Assembly: GCA_964530625.1 (NCBI GenBank)
Contig: CAZHAK010000011.1
Coordinates: 9,867-73,866, forward strand
Source: JABWCQ01 sp964530625
GTDB lineage: Bacteria; Electryoneota; RPQS01
Direction of reading: 5' to 3'
DNA: 64,000 nt
This document shows positions 52,401-61,050 of the stretch, piece after piece (the first letter of the stretch is position 1; the number at the start of each line of letters is the position of its first letter). The notes beneath the pieces were generated by a model, which saw only the letters and a list, made by a program, of their open reading frames with translations, had not been told where the DNA came from and did not search any database. A program made the translations under genes and the position numbers.

Positions 52401-54478
52401 AATACATGCGGCAGCCAACCCTTCAAACACTTGGGTTCAACTCTGTTCTGGAAATTTTCCAGAAGGGGAAGCTACCCGTTACAACGAACGATCTCGTAGA
52501 TTCGATTTTTGGATCTGGAAAGCGTGGAGCGCTTGTGATTTCCGGCGCCAACGGAATCGTTGGTGCTGGCAAAGCGATGCAGCTCGGTGCTCGTTTGGAG
52601 CCTTTTGGCGTCACCATCGTTGGACTGGATTTCCCCGGCGCGGCGGACGGAATCGGCAAGCATTACACAGGGCTTGAACAAGCATTTGGAACCGAAGGCG
52701 CGAATCGCGTCATGTCCAATCTGGTGCGCCTTGCGTATGACGGAAAGAGACTGCCATCTGCGCTAAAAGAATTCCAGCCTCGCTTTTTGCTCGAAGCCAT
52801 TCCCGAACTTCTACAGATAAAACGCACCCATTACGAACTGTTCAGAAGTGAATATCCCGGAATTGAGATTCGCTCGGTAACATCAGGCTTTCCCAGTTCA
52901 GAACTCGGAGTCGGAGTTGCGCATCCATCATTTCCGCACGAGATCAATAAAATTTGGGAGACCGTCGAGCCCAAGCCGTCCGACATTACCCGGCTCTTCT
53001 GGTCGCTCGGTCTTGTTCCGGTTCCGACGTCCGACAACTGGTCCTTTATTCTCGACGTGTTGTTCTGCGGTGCAACGTTGGCAGCACTGCGATATCATCG
53101 TGCATCCAATATGCCTTACTGGAAGGTTGATAAGTACGCGCGTAAACTACTCGGCCCCAACCCGTTCCGTGCGCACGACGCGATCGGAGCGAAGGGCGCC
53201 AACTTCCTGACGTGGTCGTGCCTGTATCACCTGGCAGAGCATTACGGCGAACTCTTCCGCCCCACGCCGGAATTGGAAGAAAGAAAATCTTCCGGGCAAG
53301 ATTGGTACCCGCTTAATCATTTCAGACCAATTGTAAACTGGACGATGACCGCCGCAGACAAAGAAGAGTTTGCAGACTGGATCTACGGGCCGCTATTCCA
53401 GATGACGAGCCTACTCCTGCACGAGAAGCGCGGGCACCTCGCTCATATCAATGCGATGGGAGAACTCTGCGCGCAATTCCGCAGAGGAATCCTCGCCGTG
53501 ATGCGCGAGACAGGTGCTGACGGCGTCATTCGGCGCGTCGAAGCGTATCATCGACTGCATCCCGCAGCGGCAAAATCTTGCTGGCATCCTGATACGTTTT
53601 CCATCCTTGACACTCCGGAAGCCCAGCAGCTCTATGTCAATGCGGAGCATGATAGCGACGTCGGAGTTATCGCGATTAGCCGTGAGAGCTACAATCACGA
53701 TGTGGACGCGGAGCTGAATCGTGCGCTGAACTGGCTGAAAGCTGAAGGCATCCGCCGCGTAATCGTCACCGGAGATTTTCATCTCGCTACACAGATGGTT
53801 GGCGCTGATACGAACGACTTTTTCCCGGCGCTGGATGCCTCGGAACATGGATACAATATCTCCGAACGCTGGTCGAAGACCGCCAGAAGACTGCATGATG
53901 AGTTTGACATTTCGGTCGGATTTATCAATGGCAAGCGTTGTCTCGGCGGCTTCTTGGAATTGATGATGCACTGTCATTTTCTTATCGCCCTTGATGATGC
54001 CCAAGTCGGAATGCCCGAAGTAACATTGCCAGTTGTTCCTGGGATGGAAGGCTGCCATTGGGCCATTCGCAAAAACGGGCCAAAGCAATGGCCCAAGATT
54101 CTCAACTTACTTTTAACAGGATCAATCATCCCGGCGCGTGACACCGTCGGCTGGTTGGTTGACTATGCTGCACCACTTGATGAAGCCCTACAAGTGGCGT
54201 GGAGGATTGCGTCTGATCAAAAACATAATGTTCCTCTTAGAAAAGTCGAGCGCGAGTCAATACAGCATCTGACCTTGGAAGGAGCATTGAACGGGGCGAA
54301 GGGGAACATCGCAAGCGTCGCGGTCCAAGCAGTCTGGAATACCATTCGGGATTCTTGTGCAGTGAAGATAGACGAGGCTCTTGCCATTCAGGCCCGCCAC
54401 TCCGCAGATTTCATGATCTCTAAGCCGTGCAAGAGCGGCAGAATTGGACAAGAGTACTCGAAGATTATGAATGTTTGA
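52397..54478 (+). CDS. Bifunctional 3-hydroxyacyl-CoA dehydrogenase (N-terminal) and enoyl-CoA hydratase (C-terminal)
   Basis: 693 aa. The N-terminal half (about 35-400) is a 3-hydroxyacyl-CoA dehydrogenase-like Rossmann domain (VISGANGIVGAGKAMQLG at about 47-64; unusual GANGIVGAG loop). From about residue 417 a crotonase domain follows (VGVIAISRE..., GKRCLGGFLELMMHCHFLIA, GMPEVTLPVVPGMEG). The order is reversed relative to FadB, where the hydratase comes first. It would carry out two beta-oxidation steps on pimelyl-type or glutaconyl-type CoA esters. The dehydrogenase part is divergent, so its activity is less certain than the hydratase. Last gene of the island. Confidence 0.8.
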   Translation: MKYMRQPTLQTLGFNSVLEIFQKGKLPVTTNDLVDSIFGSGKRGALVISGANGIVGAGKAMQLGARLEPFGVTIVGLDFPGAADGIGKHYTGLEQAFGTEGANRVMSNLVRLAYDGKRLPSALKEFQPRFLLEAIPELLQIKRTHYELFRSEYPGIEIRSVTSGFPSSELGVGVAHPSFPHEINKIWETVEPKPSDITRLFWSLGLVPVPTSDNWSFILDVLFCGATLAALRYHRASNMPYWKVDKYARKLLGPNPFRAHDAIGAKGANFLTWSCLYHLAEHYGELFRPTPELEERKSSGQDWYPLNHFRPIVNWTMTAADKEEFADWIYGPLFQMTSLLLHEKRGHLAHINAMGELCAQFRRGILAVMRETGADGVIRRVEAYHRLHPAAAKSCWHPDTFSILDTPEAQQLYVNAEHDSDVGVIAISRESYNHDVDAELNRALNWLKAEGIRRVIVTGDFHLATQMVGADTNDFFPALDASEHGYNISERWSKTARRLHDEFDISVGFINGKRCLGGFLELMMHCHFLIALDDAQVGMPEVTLPVVPGMEGCHWAIRKNGPKQWPKILNLLLTGSIIPARDTVGWLVDYAAPLDEALQVAWRIASDQKHNVPLRKVERESIQHLTLEGALNGAKGNIASVAVQAVWNTIRDSCAVKIDEALAIQARHSADFMISKPCKSGRIGQEYSKIMNV

Positions 54479-54718
54479 TTGCAATTACAGGCTTGCTTAC
54501 CAAAGCTGTGCCGAAATGTGTGTGTAGCACGGATACTGTGTGCGTCAACGATTCCACTTTCGCTTTCTGTCAGCACGATTGAGGCAAGAGCATTGCCTTG
54601 CCCTTGCCATTTGCTTGCTTCACTCGACGTCAATTGAAGCGGTCAAAAGCCAATATAAGTGATTTAACAATACAAACAGTTAAGTGTAAATCTTCTACCC
54701 AAATGCCAAAGGTTACGA

Positions 54719-54908
54719 TATTGTTTTAAGGAGTGGCTAGAGTTTGAGTATTAAGGAACTTTAGGTATTTTGGATTTAGTTTGACCCGGCGGCGGGTCTT
54801 TTTTGTTGGGTTTCGAGCTATTTGCGGCGCGCATTTTCAACTACCGCGCGCACCGCTACGTAAAGCCTTAACAACCTGATCCTTTGTGCCAAATGCGCAG
54901 ACAGACGA
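54719..54908 (+). repeat. Diverged intergenic repeat, copy 1
   Basis: About 190 bases homologous to 63404-63596. Shared blocks include TATTGTTTTAAGG, ACTTTAGGTATTTTGGATTT, and CTTAACAACCTGATCC after ACCGCTACG. On the minus strand both copies read a short frame ending DQVVK-x-LRSG before a stop, perhaps the remnant of a coding end. Both copies lie just downstream of a long plus-strand operon. Confidence 0.75.
54783..54805 (+). terminator. Rho-independent terminator inside repeat copy 1
   Basis: GACCCG-GCGG-CGGGTC stem (6 bp) followed by TTTTTT. It lies about 305 nt after the last gene of the aromatic island. The equivalent site in copy 2 (63469-63490) has mutated and pairs poorly. The rest of 54479-55052 shows no gene. 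Confidence 0.75.
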
Positions 54909-55052
54909 CTCAATTTTTCTGGGCGAGTGGATTCCCCTGCCTCTGCTGAATTTTCGTTCGCAGGAGAGTCTGGCGAGGAATGCGAGCGGATTTCGGACCG
55001 GGTGCTTTCGGAAACTCGGTGGCAACTAGGTAACTATTCTATAAACTTTGGG

Positions 55053-55565
55053 TCATAGACTTTGAATAGCTCGTTTAAGCCGTCGCAATTCTCGAACTCT
55101 GATTATGGCTTCACCGCGCAAAGGGAAATGCATGACGAATGCTTTAGACGCACCTATGTTTTCTTGCCAGCCGAAAGAAAAGTCCTTTGATCCGATATAC
55201 TTTTCATATGCGACTTTACCAATAAAACAGACTACCTTTGGCATTTCGACTCTTATAATACGAGAAATTTTCTTGCGACCGGGTAACTCCTCGTACTTCT
55301 TGATTCCTGTAATGTCTATGGTCGGTCTATCAATTATGTTCACGAATCCAAGTCCGTATTCTGTGTTGAACTTTTCTTTGTACATCCGCCCTAATGCTTT
55401 GTCGTCGCGCAATTCATCTCTTTTCTCCTTGATAAGACCGGCTTCCGAGAGGAGGTACCAAAACAATTTATTGTTGGAAAAGGGAACGCGACGATTAAAC
55501 GACCCGGGATGTGGGTTAATCCCGACAAAAAGTATTTTTGGCCTTTTGTATCTATACTGAATCAT
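55053..55565 (-). CDS. mug: Mug/TDG-type mismatch-specific uracil-DNA glycosylase
   Basis: 170 aa. Uracil-DNA glycosylase superfamily, family 2: the GINPHPGSFN motif (about 15-24) with Asn in the catalytic loop, RRVPFSNNKLFWYLL, and C-terminal FVMHFPLRGEA in place of the usual intercalation loop. Removes uracil or thymine opposite guanine. The start at 55565 (MIQYRYKRP) overlaps the DUF488 stop (ATGA); the frame to 55670 runs inside that gene. Its partner gene upstream suggests a shared nucleic-acid maintenance role. Confidence 0.85.
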   Translation of the reverse strand: MIQYRYKRPKILFVGINPHPGSFNRRVPFSNNKLFWYLLSEAGLIKEKRDELRDDKALGRMYKEKFNTEYGLGFVNIIDRPTIDITGIKKYEELPGRKKISRIIRVEMPKVVCFIGKVAYEKYIGSKDFSFGWQENIGASKAFVMHFPLRGEAIIRVRELRRLKRAIQSL

Positions 55566-56092
55566 ATTTTGGGTGCGGGATAAACAAGTTGACCTTTTCT
55601 TACTTTCAAAAAGGATGTTAGCCGATGTTTGGTGGCGGCGGTACGGCTCATGATGTCGCGTACGAGCCACCCTCTTTTAGTTAGCGCATCAGCAATTAGC
55701 GAACGGTGGCATCTCCACGGCACGGCCTCTGCGCACATAATGGCGGTGTTTCTGACGCTCGCCATCTTAATAAGCGCTTGAAGTCCCTCCGCAAACTCCT
55801 CGCTTGCCATATAATCGGCAAATCCCCTAAACGAAGCGTTATGCCAACCGAGGTTTATCGAATCTTTTGACGTATGACGCAACCCTCCGAGTTTTTTCAA
55901 ATGTTTGTATCGGATGTGCGCCTTTTGTAGAGCTGCTTTCAAATCATCTTCGTTAAACTGCGGATTATGACGCGACTTAGGTATCGTCCTCACATCTACA
56001 ACTGATTGTATCGCGTGCGCTTGTAGCATCTCTATAAACTCCTCGATCGGATGCGTAGAATGACCGATTGTAAAAATGACCGGTTTTTTCAT
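55562..56092 (-). CDS. DUF488 family protein
   Basis: 176 aa. Recognised by TIGHSTHPIEEFIEML at the N-terminus, VVDVRTIPKSRHNPQFN, YKHLKKLGGLRH, and CAEAVPWRCHRSLIADAL with the conserved Cys pair. The biochemical function of the family is not established. It is often linked with DNA repair or nucleotide genes; here it overlaps mug. The start at 56092 is supported by the family N-terminus (MKKPVIFTIGHS); the frame to 56185 adds 31 unlikely residues. Confidence 0.88.
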   Translation of the reverse strand: MKKPVIFTIGHSTHPIEEFIEMLQAHAIQSVVDVRTIPKSRHNPQFNEDDLKAALQKAHIRYKHLKKLGGLRHTSKDSINLGWHNASFRGFADYMASEEFAEGLQALIKMASVRNTAIMCAEAVPWRCHRSLIADALTKRGWLVRDIMSRTAATKHRLTSFLKVRKGQLVYPAPKI

Positions 56093-56447
56093 TGTGTTGC
56101 TTTCTCTGTTCTTCAGCTTTTTCCCGGTTCGTCTTGATTGGCTTTCGATGTCCTCAAGCTCATCAATGATTAGCCCCGTTCGCAAAGTTTTGGCTTTCTT
56201 GACTTTCCCTACACCTAATTAAACATACAAAAGCTTCGCTGTTCAGTCAAATGGGGTACGGCCCAGTCTCTCTGAAATTAAAGCCCAATCCTGTCAATGT
56301 TAGTATTCTCAAGAAGTATGTGCGAATGAAAACAAGAGATTAACGAAAACGTCAACTACCAGAGAGTTGCAAAAAAATTGATTTTGTTAAGTTAAGCAAT
56401 ACAAATTATTTATATCTATTTACTGATATCCTTCTGTGAAAATATGC
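56093..56447. other. Divergent intergenic region between DUF488 and the TetR gene
   Basis: AT-rich, about 355 bases; no gene seen. It must contain the DUF488-mug promoter. The TetR promoter begins at 56448. Confidence 0.4.
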
Positions 56448-56476
56448 TTGACATGGAACAAAATTTTGACTATAGT
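56448..56476 (+). promoter_or_regulatory. Consensus sigma-70 promoter of the TetR-efflux operon
   Basis: TTGACA (56448-56453), 17-nt spacer, TATAGT (56471-56476). The predicted start is at about 56483. AAGGAT (56487-56492) then serves the GTG at 56502. TetR proteins usually bind such promoters to repress their own operon; no clear palindrome was identified. Confidence 0.8.
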
Positions 56477-56501
56477 GTTAAATATGAAGGATGATACAAT
56501 T

Positions 56502-57155
56502 GTGACCATTGAACCAGAAAAGGGCGCGCGGGAGGATGTCAAGGAGCGCATTCTGACGAGCGCGATCGGTGTTTTTCTGTCGCAAGGGCGATTGGGTGCG
56601 CGAATCCAACACATTGCTGAAAATGCACAAGTCAACAAAGCACTTGTCTACTATTACTTCAAGAATCGTACGGAGCTATATCGTCAAGCGCTGCGGTGGC
56701 AGTTGCAGACAATGTTTGAGGAACTTTGGACGGAGTTGTCACCGATGGACGACGTCGATCACAATTCCGTCGCCTTGCTTAAGCACTTCATGCGCGCCCA
56801 CTTTCGAGTGGTGTCAAGAAACCGCGACCGAACAAGATTCATCGTTGGTGCGGCTGCTGACGAACCGAATCTGGTGCGAAGTGTGGTTCGCCAGTTGGCA
56901 GACTCTGGTCAGCCGGAAGTATTGCGCGAACTCTTGGCGGCTATTGAACGAGGCGTCAGTAGCGGGCAGTTGCGTTCGATTAATCCCAAGCAGCTTGTCA
57001 TCAGCATGCTTGGCATGAATATGTTCTTCTTTGTGGCTCGGCCGATTGCTGAAACTTTTCTTGACCTTAATATAGAAGATGAAGAGTTGTTTCTTGAGGA
57101 GCGACTTACAAGCGTACTCGACTCAATGCTTTATGGAGTTATCGAACGGAGATAA
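56502..57155 (+). CDS. TetR-family transcriptional regulator of an ABC efflux operon
   Basis: 217 aa from GTG 56502. N-terminal helix-turn-helix: KERILTSAIGVFLSQG, ARIQHIAENAQVNKALVYYYFKNRTELYRQAL. The C-terminal ligand domain is helical. I prefer the GTG at 56502 because the predicted transcript starts at about 56483 and AAGGAT sits 9 nt before it; the in-frame ATG at 56484 would give a leaderless message. It is first in an operon like E. coli cecR-ybhGFSR, so it probably represses the efflux genes until an inducer binds. Stop and TolC start are 2 nt apart. Confidence 0.9.
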   Translation: MTIEPEKGAREDVKERILTSAIGVFLSQGRLGARIQHIAENAQVNKALVYYYFKNRTELYRQALRWQLQTMFEELWTELSPMDDVDHNSVALLKHFMRAHFRVVSRNRDRTRFIVGAAADEPNLVRSVVRQLADSGQPEVLRELLAAIERGVSSGQLRSINPKQLVISMLGMNMFFFVARPIAETFLDLNIEDEELFLEERLTSVLDSMLYGVIERR

Positions 57156-57157
57156 CA

Positions 57158-58465
57158 ATGAAAAAAATACATTTTCTTTCGTTACTTTGGTTAGCCACGA
57201 CACAGTTTACATTCGCCGCGCTGCCAGACTCAACCCGCAGTCTGGAACGCTGTATTACAGAAGGTGTGCGCACCAGTAATGCCTTACAGGCGAAGCGATT
57301 CACTCGGATGGCCTCTGAGTCTGAGTCAGAAGCGATCCGCTCACTTCAATTACCATCGCTGGCTCTACGTGGATCCTACAATTATACGAGTAAGACGCAG
57401 GAGCTCGGTGCTGCACTACCGGCGATTCCTGGATTGCCGGAAAGCAATTTGACATTTGGTGACGGGAATGTCTATGATGTGAATGCAGGACTCACAATTC
57501 CTCTTTACTCCGGCGGCACATTGATCTCAAGGCAACGCGCAGCGATAGCCGATGAAAGTTCAATCCGTTGGGAAACAGTCAGCGATAGTCTCACCTTGGT
57601 TAAGCAAATCCGCCGCGCATATTTTCTGGCGACCGGCCAACAAGCGAACCTTGACGCCGCCAGGTCTCATACGGAAAGGCTGGCGCGGCACTTGAAGGAG
57701 ATTGAAGGATCGCAGGCAATAGGTGTTGCCTCGGAAGATGCGCGACTGGCTGTGCTTGCGAGTTTAAGTGCCGCAGAAGCTACTGTAATCAAGGCTGAAG
57801 CCGCCACTCGTAATGCGCGTTTACAGCTCGGGAAATTCGTCAGTGACGTGCTGCTGGAAATCTATCCAGAGGATCATCTGCAGACGCCAATCTTAACGGA
57901 AGAAAATCTTGGCAGTATGGCCGCGAGTGGTAAACCCGAAATCAAAATGCTTGATTCGCGAATTCTTCAAAGAAACTACCTGAGTCGAGCAAGTTCGGGG
58001 AGCCTCTTACCTTCGGTCGGCGCCTCTGCGGTATATCATTATGCAAAGCCCGGCGTGGACGCGATCGAAAATGAGTGGATGGACTACTACACACTTGGGA
58101 TATCCGCGTCATGGGTATTCTGGGACTTCAACGAAGGACGCTCACGCAGCCGCTCACACAAGTATCACGCGCAGTCTCTTTCGGAAGCGCGTACCGAAAT
58201 GCTAAGTGCGCTTGATTTGCGCGAGAGTGTTGCGCAAACATTGCTTGCCGCCGCCAAGCCTATAGAGGAGAAACTGCGCGAACGGCTCGTGGTAGTAGAA
58301 CGACAAGCTGTATTGATTGGAAATAAACTTCAAGCAGGCTTGGCAAGTGAATCACAATGGCTGGATTCGCAGGATGATTTGACGGCTGCTGAACAGGAGT
58401 GGATTTCAGCGATGGTCGCACTGCGGCTTGCTGAAGCGGACTATCTTTACGCAATTGGGAGATAA
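57158..58465 (+). CDS. TolC-family outer membrane efflux protein
   Basis: 435 aa. Signal peptide (about 1-20, ending TFAA), then the two OEP repeats of the TolC fold (long helical stretches such as RSLERCITEGVRTSNALQAKR and ESEAIRSLQLPSLALRGSYNYTS; second half from about 250). Forms the outer-membrane duct for the ABC pump that follows. An own outer-membrane gene within the operon is common in FCB bacteria. Starts 2 nt after tetR and ends 3 nt before the adaptor gene. Confidence 0.9.
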   Translation: MKKIHFLSLLWLATTQFTFAALPDSTRSLERCITEGVRTSNALQAKRFTRMASESESEAIRSLQLPSLALRGSYNYTSKTQELGAALPAIPGLPESNLTFGDGNVYDVNAGLTIPLYSGGTLISRQRAAIADESSIRWETVSDSLTLVKQIRRAYFLATGQQANLDAARSHTERLARHLKEIEGSQAIGVASEDARLAVLASLSAAEATVIKAEAATRNARLQLGKFVSDVLLEIYPEDHLQTPILTEENLGSMAASGKPEIKMLDSRILQRNYLSRASSGSLLPSVGASAVYHYAKPGVDAIENEWMDYYTLGISASWVFWDFNEGRSRSRSHKYHAQSLSEARTEMLSALDLRESVAQTLLAAAKPIEEKLRERLVVVERQAVLIGNKLQAGLASESQWLDSQDDLTAAEQEWISAMVALRLAEADYLYAIGR

Positions 58466-58468
58466 CAT

Positions 58469-59368
58469 ATGAAACATTTATTCAGGTACAAATTGGCGGG
58501 ACTCACACTCGTTTCATCAGCCATTCTCTTCGGATGCAGCGGGCAAAGCGGCGGGCCGAATCCCTCTGGCACGCTCGAGGCAACTGAAATTGAGATTGCC
58601 TCGGAACTACCCGCCCGGGTATTGGAAGTTCGCAAAGACTTGGGCGACGCGGTGACTCAAGGTGACACGTTGGTGGTACTCGATACGCGGTTACTTTCAC
58701 TGCAAAGAGCACACGCGGAAGCGCAGCGCGGCGCACTTTCGGCACAGCAGGCGGTTGCAGCCGATGCGGCTCGACAAGCGAAGCAATCTCTTGACCTGGC
58801 GGCGACAACACTCAAACGCAATGAGTCGATGTTTGAGCAAGGCAGCGTGACAGAACAACAGCTTGATGAATTGCGAACAAAACGCGAACTTGCGTCCGCG
58901 CAATGGATGGCCGCGCGTCATCAACAGGACGCACTGGCGTCCGAAGAATTGAAACTCGACGCGAGCTTACAGGTCTTTGATCGGCAAATTGAAATGGGAG
59001 TAATTGAGGCGCCTTTAGGCGGAACAGTTGTTCTGCGAAACTCAGAGCCCGGAGAAATGGCCATGCCGGGCGCGACGCTGTTGAAAGTCGCGGACTTACA
59101 AAATATTGAACTGCGAATCTTCCTCAGCTCGCAAGACCTTGCTACCGCCAAAATTGGTTCAAGCTATCCCGTGCTCGTGGATGCGTTGAGCGGTGATACG
59201 CTACAAGGCACGCTTACGTGGATCAGCTCAGAAGCTGAATTCACACCGAAGAATGCGCAGACGCGCGACTCCCGCGCGCAGCTTGTCTATGCTGTAAAAC
59301 TTAGGCTTGATAACAGTGACCGCAGACTCGCGATCGGCATGCCGGCAGAAATGGTTCTTGCGAAGTAG
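58469..59368 (+). CDS. HlyD-family periplasmic adaptor lipoprotein
   Basis: 299 aa. Lipoprotein-type signal with Cys in LFGCSGQSG (about residue 23). A biotinyl-lipoyl-like half motif (PARVLEVRKDLGDAVTQGDTLVVLD), a coiled-coil hairpin (about 70-165), the returning lipoyl half (MGVIEAPLGGTVVLRNSEPGEMA), and a beta-barrel domain. Bridges the inner-membrane ABC transporter and the TolC protein. Comparable to YbhG/YhiI. Confidence 0.9.
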   Translation: MKHLFRYKLAGLTLVSSAILFGCSGQSGGPNPSGTLEATEIEIASELPARVLEVRKDLGDAVTQGDTLVVLDTRLLSLQRAHAEAQRGALSAQQAVAADAARQAKQSLDLAATTLKRNESMFEQGSVTEQQLDELRTKRELASAQWMAARHQQDALASEELKLDASLQVFDRQIEMGVIEAPLGGTVVLRNSEPGEMAMPGATLLKVADLQNIELRIFLSSQDLATAKIGSSYPVLVDALSGDTLQGTLTWISSEAEFTPKNAQTRDSRAQLVYAVKLRLDNSDRRLAIGMPAEMVLAK

Positions 59369-59378
59369 GGAATGACAC

Positions 59379-60311
59379 ATGAACTTTCCGGTTCTTCAAA
59401 TAAGTGGATTGAAAAAATCCTTTGGTAAAATCGTCGCAATTGACGGACTCTCGCTTGACGCGCATGGGGGGGAGATTGTCGGAATGATCGGAGCGGACGG
59501 CGCGGGGAAATCTACGACGATGCGAATTGTGTGCGCTCTGATTGAACCCGACGCTGGCGAAGTGCGAGTGTTGGGATTCGACCCCGTCAAGCAAGCCGGG
59601 CAAGTCAAGGAACACATCGGTTATATGCCACAACGGTTCAGTTTGTATCCTGACCTGACGGTATCCGAGAATATCCGCTTTTTCGCCGAACTCTATGGTG
59701 TTAGCAAGTCAGAATTGCGTGAGCGCGAAGAACGCCTGATGGAGTTCAGCCGGTTGGGTCCATTCAAAAATCGTCCCGCAGGGAAATTGTCAGGCGGTAT
59801 GAAGCAAAAGCTCGCGCTCTCGTGCACTCTAATACACACTCCGGAATTACTTATTCTTGATGAACCGACAACTGGAGTGGATCCTGTCAGCCGACAAGAG
59901 TTTTGGATTATTCTTCGCGAATTAGCCGAATCGGGGAAAGCACTTTTAGTCAGCACGCCTTATATGGATGAAGCGGAACTTTGCGACAGAATAATCGTGA
60001 TGCATCGCGGACGCACGCTCTATTCAGGTGCGCCGGGCGAAATGCCTAAACTGTTACCCAGGAAGATCATGGAAGTTGTTGGTGTAACTTCCGATTCTGC
60101 GCATGAACTACTTGTCAACAGCGCAGGAATACTAATAGACCGTGTAGGAGATCGTCTGCATATCATGTTTGATCATCCAGCACAAGAAGCGGAACTGCGC
60201 GCAAAGCTTGTTGGCGGTGGCGTACGCATGACGATGCTTGCCCCGACTATTGAAGAGACGATGATTCATTTATTGTCTCATGAGGAAGCACATGAGCAAA
60301 GCGCAGCCTGA
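59379..60311 (+). CDS. ABC transporter ATPase, first of two
   Basis: 310 aa. Walker A GADGAGKST, signature LSGGMKQK, Walker B LLILDEPTTGVDP, and switch His replaced: the usual HYMDEAE reads TPYMDEAELCDR. The C-terminal 70 residues form the accessory domain of drug-type ABC-2 ATPases. It pairs with the following ATPase, like the two halves of E. coli YbhF split into separate genes. GADGAGKST with Asp is a YbhF-like feature. Confidence 0.9.
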   Translation: MNFPVLQISGLKKSFGKIVAIDGLSLDAHGGEIVGMIGADGAGKSTTMRIVCALIEPDAGEVRVLGFDPVKQAGQVKEHIGYMPQRFSLYPDLTVSENIRFFAELYGVSKSELREREERLMEFSRLGPFKNRPAGKLSGGMKQKLALSCTLIHTPELLILDEPTTGVDPVSRQEFWIILRELAESGKALLVSTPYMDEAELCDRIIVMHRGRTLYSGAPGEMPKLLPRKIMEVVGVTSDSAHELLVNSAGILIDRVGDRLHIMFDHPAQEAELRAKLVGGGVRMTMLAPTIEETMIHLLSHEEAHEQSAA

Positions 60312-61050
60312 ATTCTCTGGAGCGCCGGAAGGCGTAGCAGTTTTTACTCGCGGCTTGACAAGAAAGTTCGGCGAGTTCGTGGCTGTAGATCAGCTTGATC
60401 TTGAAGTGGCCCAGGGTGACATTTTTGGTTTTCTGGGTGCAAACGGCGCCGGAAAAACAACGGCAATACGCATGTTGTGCGGATTGCTTGCGCCAAGCTC
60501 GGGAGTGGCGTGGGTGGCGGGTTTATCCGTTAACACGCAAGCAGAAGCGATTAAACGACGCATCGGTTATATGAGCCAGAAGTTTAGTCTTTATGAAGAC
60601 CTCACCCTGGCTGAAAATATGGAATTCTACGGCGGCGTTTACGGACTTTCAGCTTCAAAGAGCAGGGAGCGACGCAATGAACTTTTGGACAGGTTAAACC
60701 TTACGCAAAGCGCAAACGCGCTCCCGTCGTCCTTACCGTTGGGCTTTAAGCAGCGCCTCGCTTTGGTTTGCAGTGTGATCCATGAGCCCGATATTCTCTT
60801 TCTCGATGAACCGACCGGTGGTGTGGATCCGGTGGCACGGCGCACATTTTGGAATTTGATTTACGAATTCGCGGCGGGCGGGGTAACGATATTTGTCACG
60901 ACACACTACATGGATGAGGCCGAGTACTGTAACCGCATCTCGATTATGGATGCAGGTAAATTGATCGCACTTGGAACCCCCAGCGAGTTGAAATCTGAAT
61001 TTGGCACAACCACGATCCAGGAAACGTTCATACAGGCGGTTCGGCGATGA
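60292..61050 (+). CDS. ABC transporter ATPase, second of two
   Basis: 252 aa. Walker A GANGAGKTT; Walker B ILFLDEPTGGVDP; HYMDEAEYCNR with the switch His. The signature is altered to LPLGFKQR instead of LSGGQ, as in the second half of YbhF-type fused ATPases. The start at 60292 has GAGGAAG 4 nt upstream; the frame from 60280 begins inside the same overlap. It overlaps the end of the first ATPase gene by 20 nt and the first permease as ATGA. Confidence 0.9.
   Translation: MSKAQPEFSGAPEGVAVFTRGLTRKFGEFVAVDQLDLEVAQGDIFGFLGANGAGKTTAIRMLCGLLAPSSGVAWVAGLSVNTQAEAIKRRIGYMSQKFSLYEDLTLAENMEFYGGVYGLSASKSRERRNELLDRLNLTQSANALPSSLPLGFKQRLALVCSVIHEPDILFLDEPTGGVDPVARRTFWNLIYEFAAGGVTIFVTTHYMDEAEYCNRISIMDAGKLIALGTPSELKSEFGTTTIQETFIQAVRR

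Noticed and set aside
53411..54088. 225-codon frame antisense to the dehydrogenase-hydratase fusion
   Set aside because: The opposite strand has clear crotonase motifs and operon overlap; this is a shadow.
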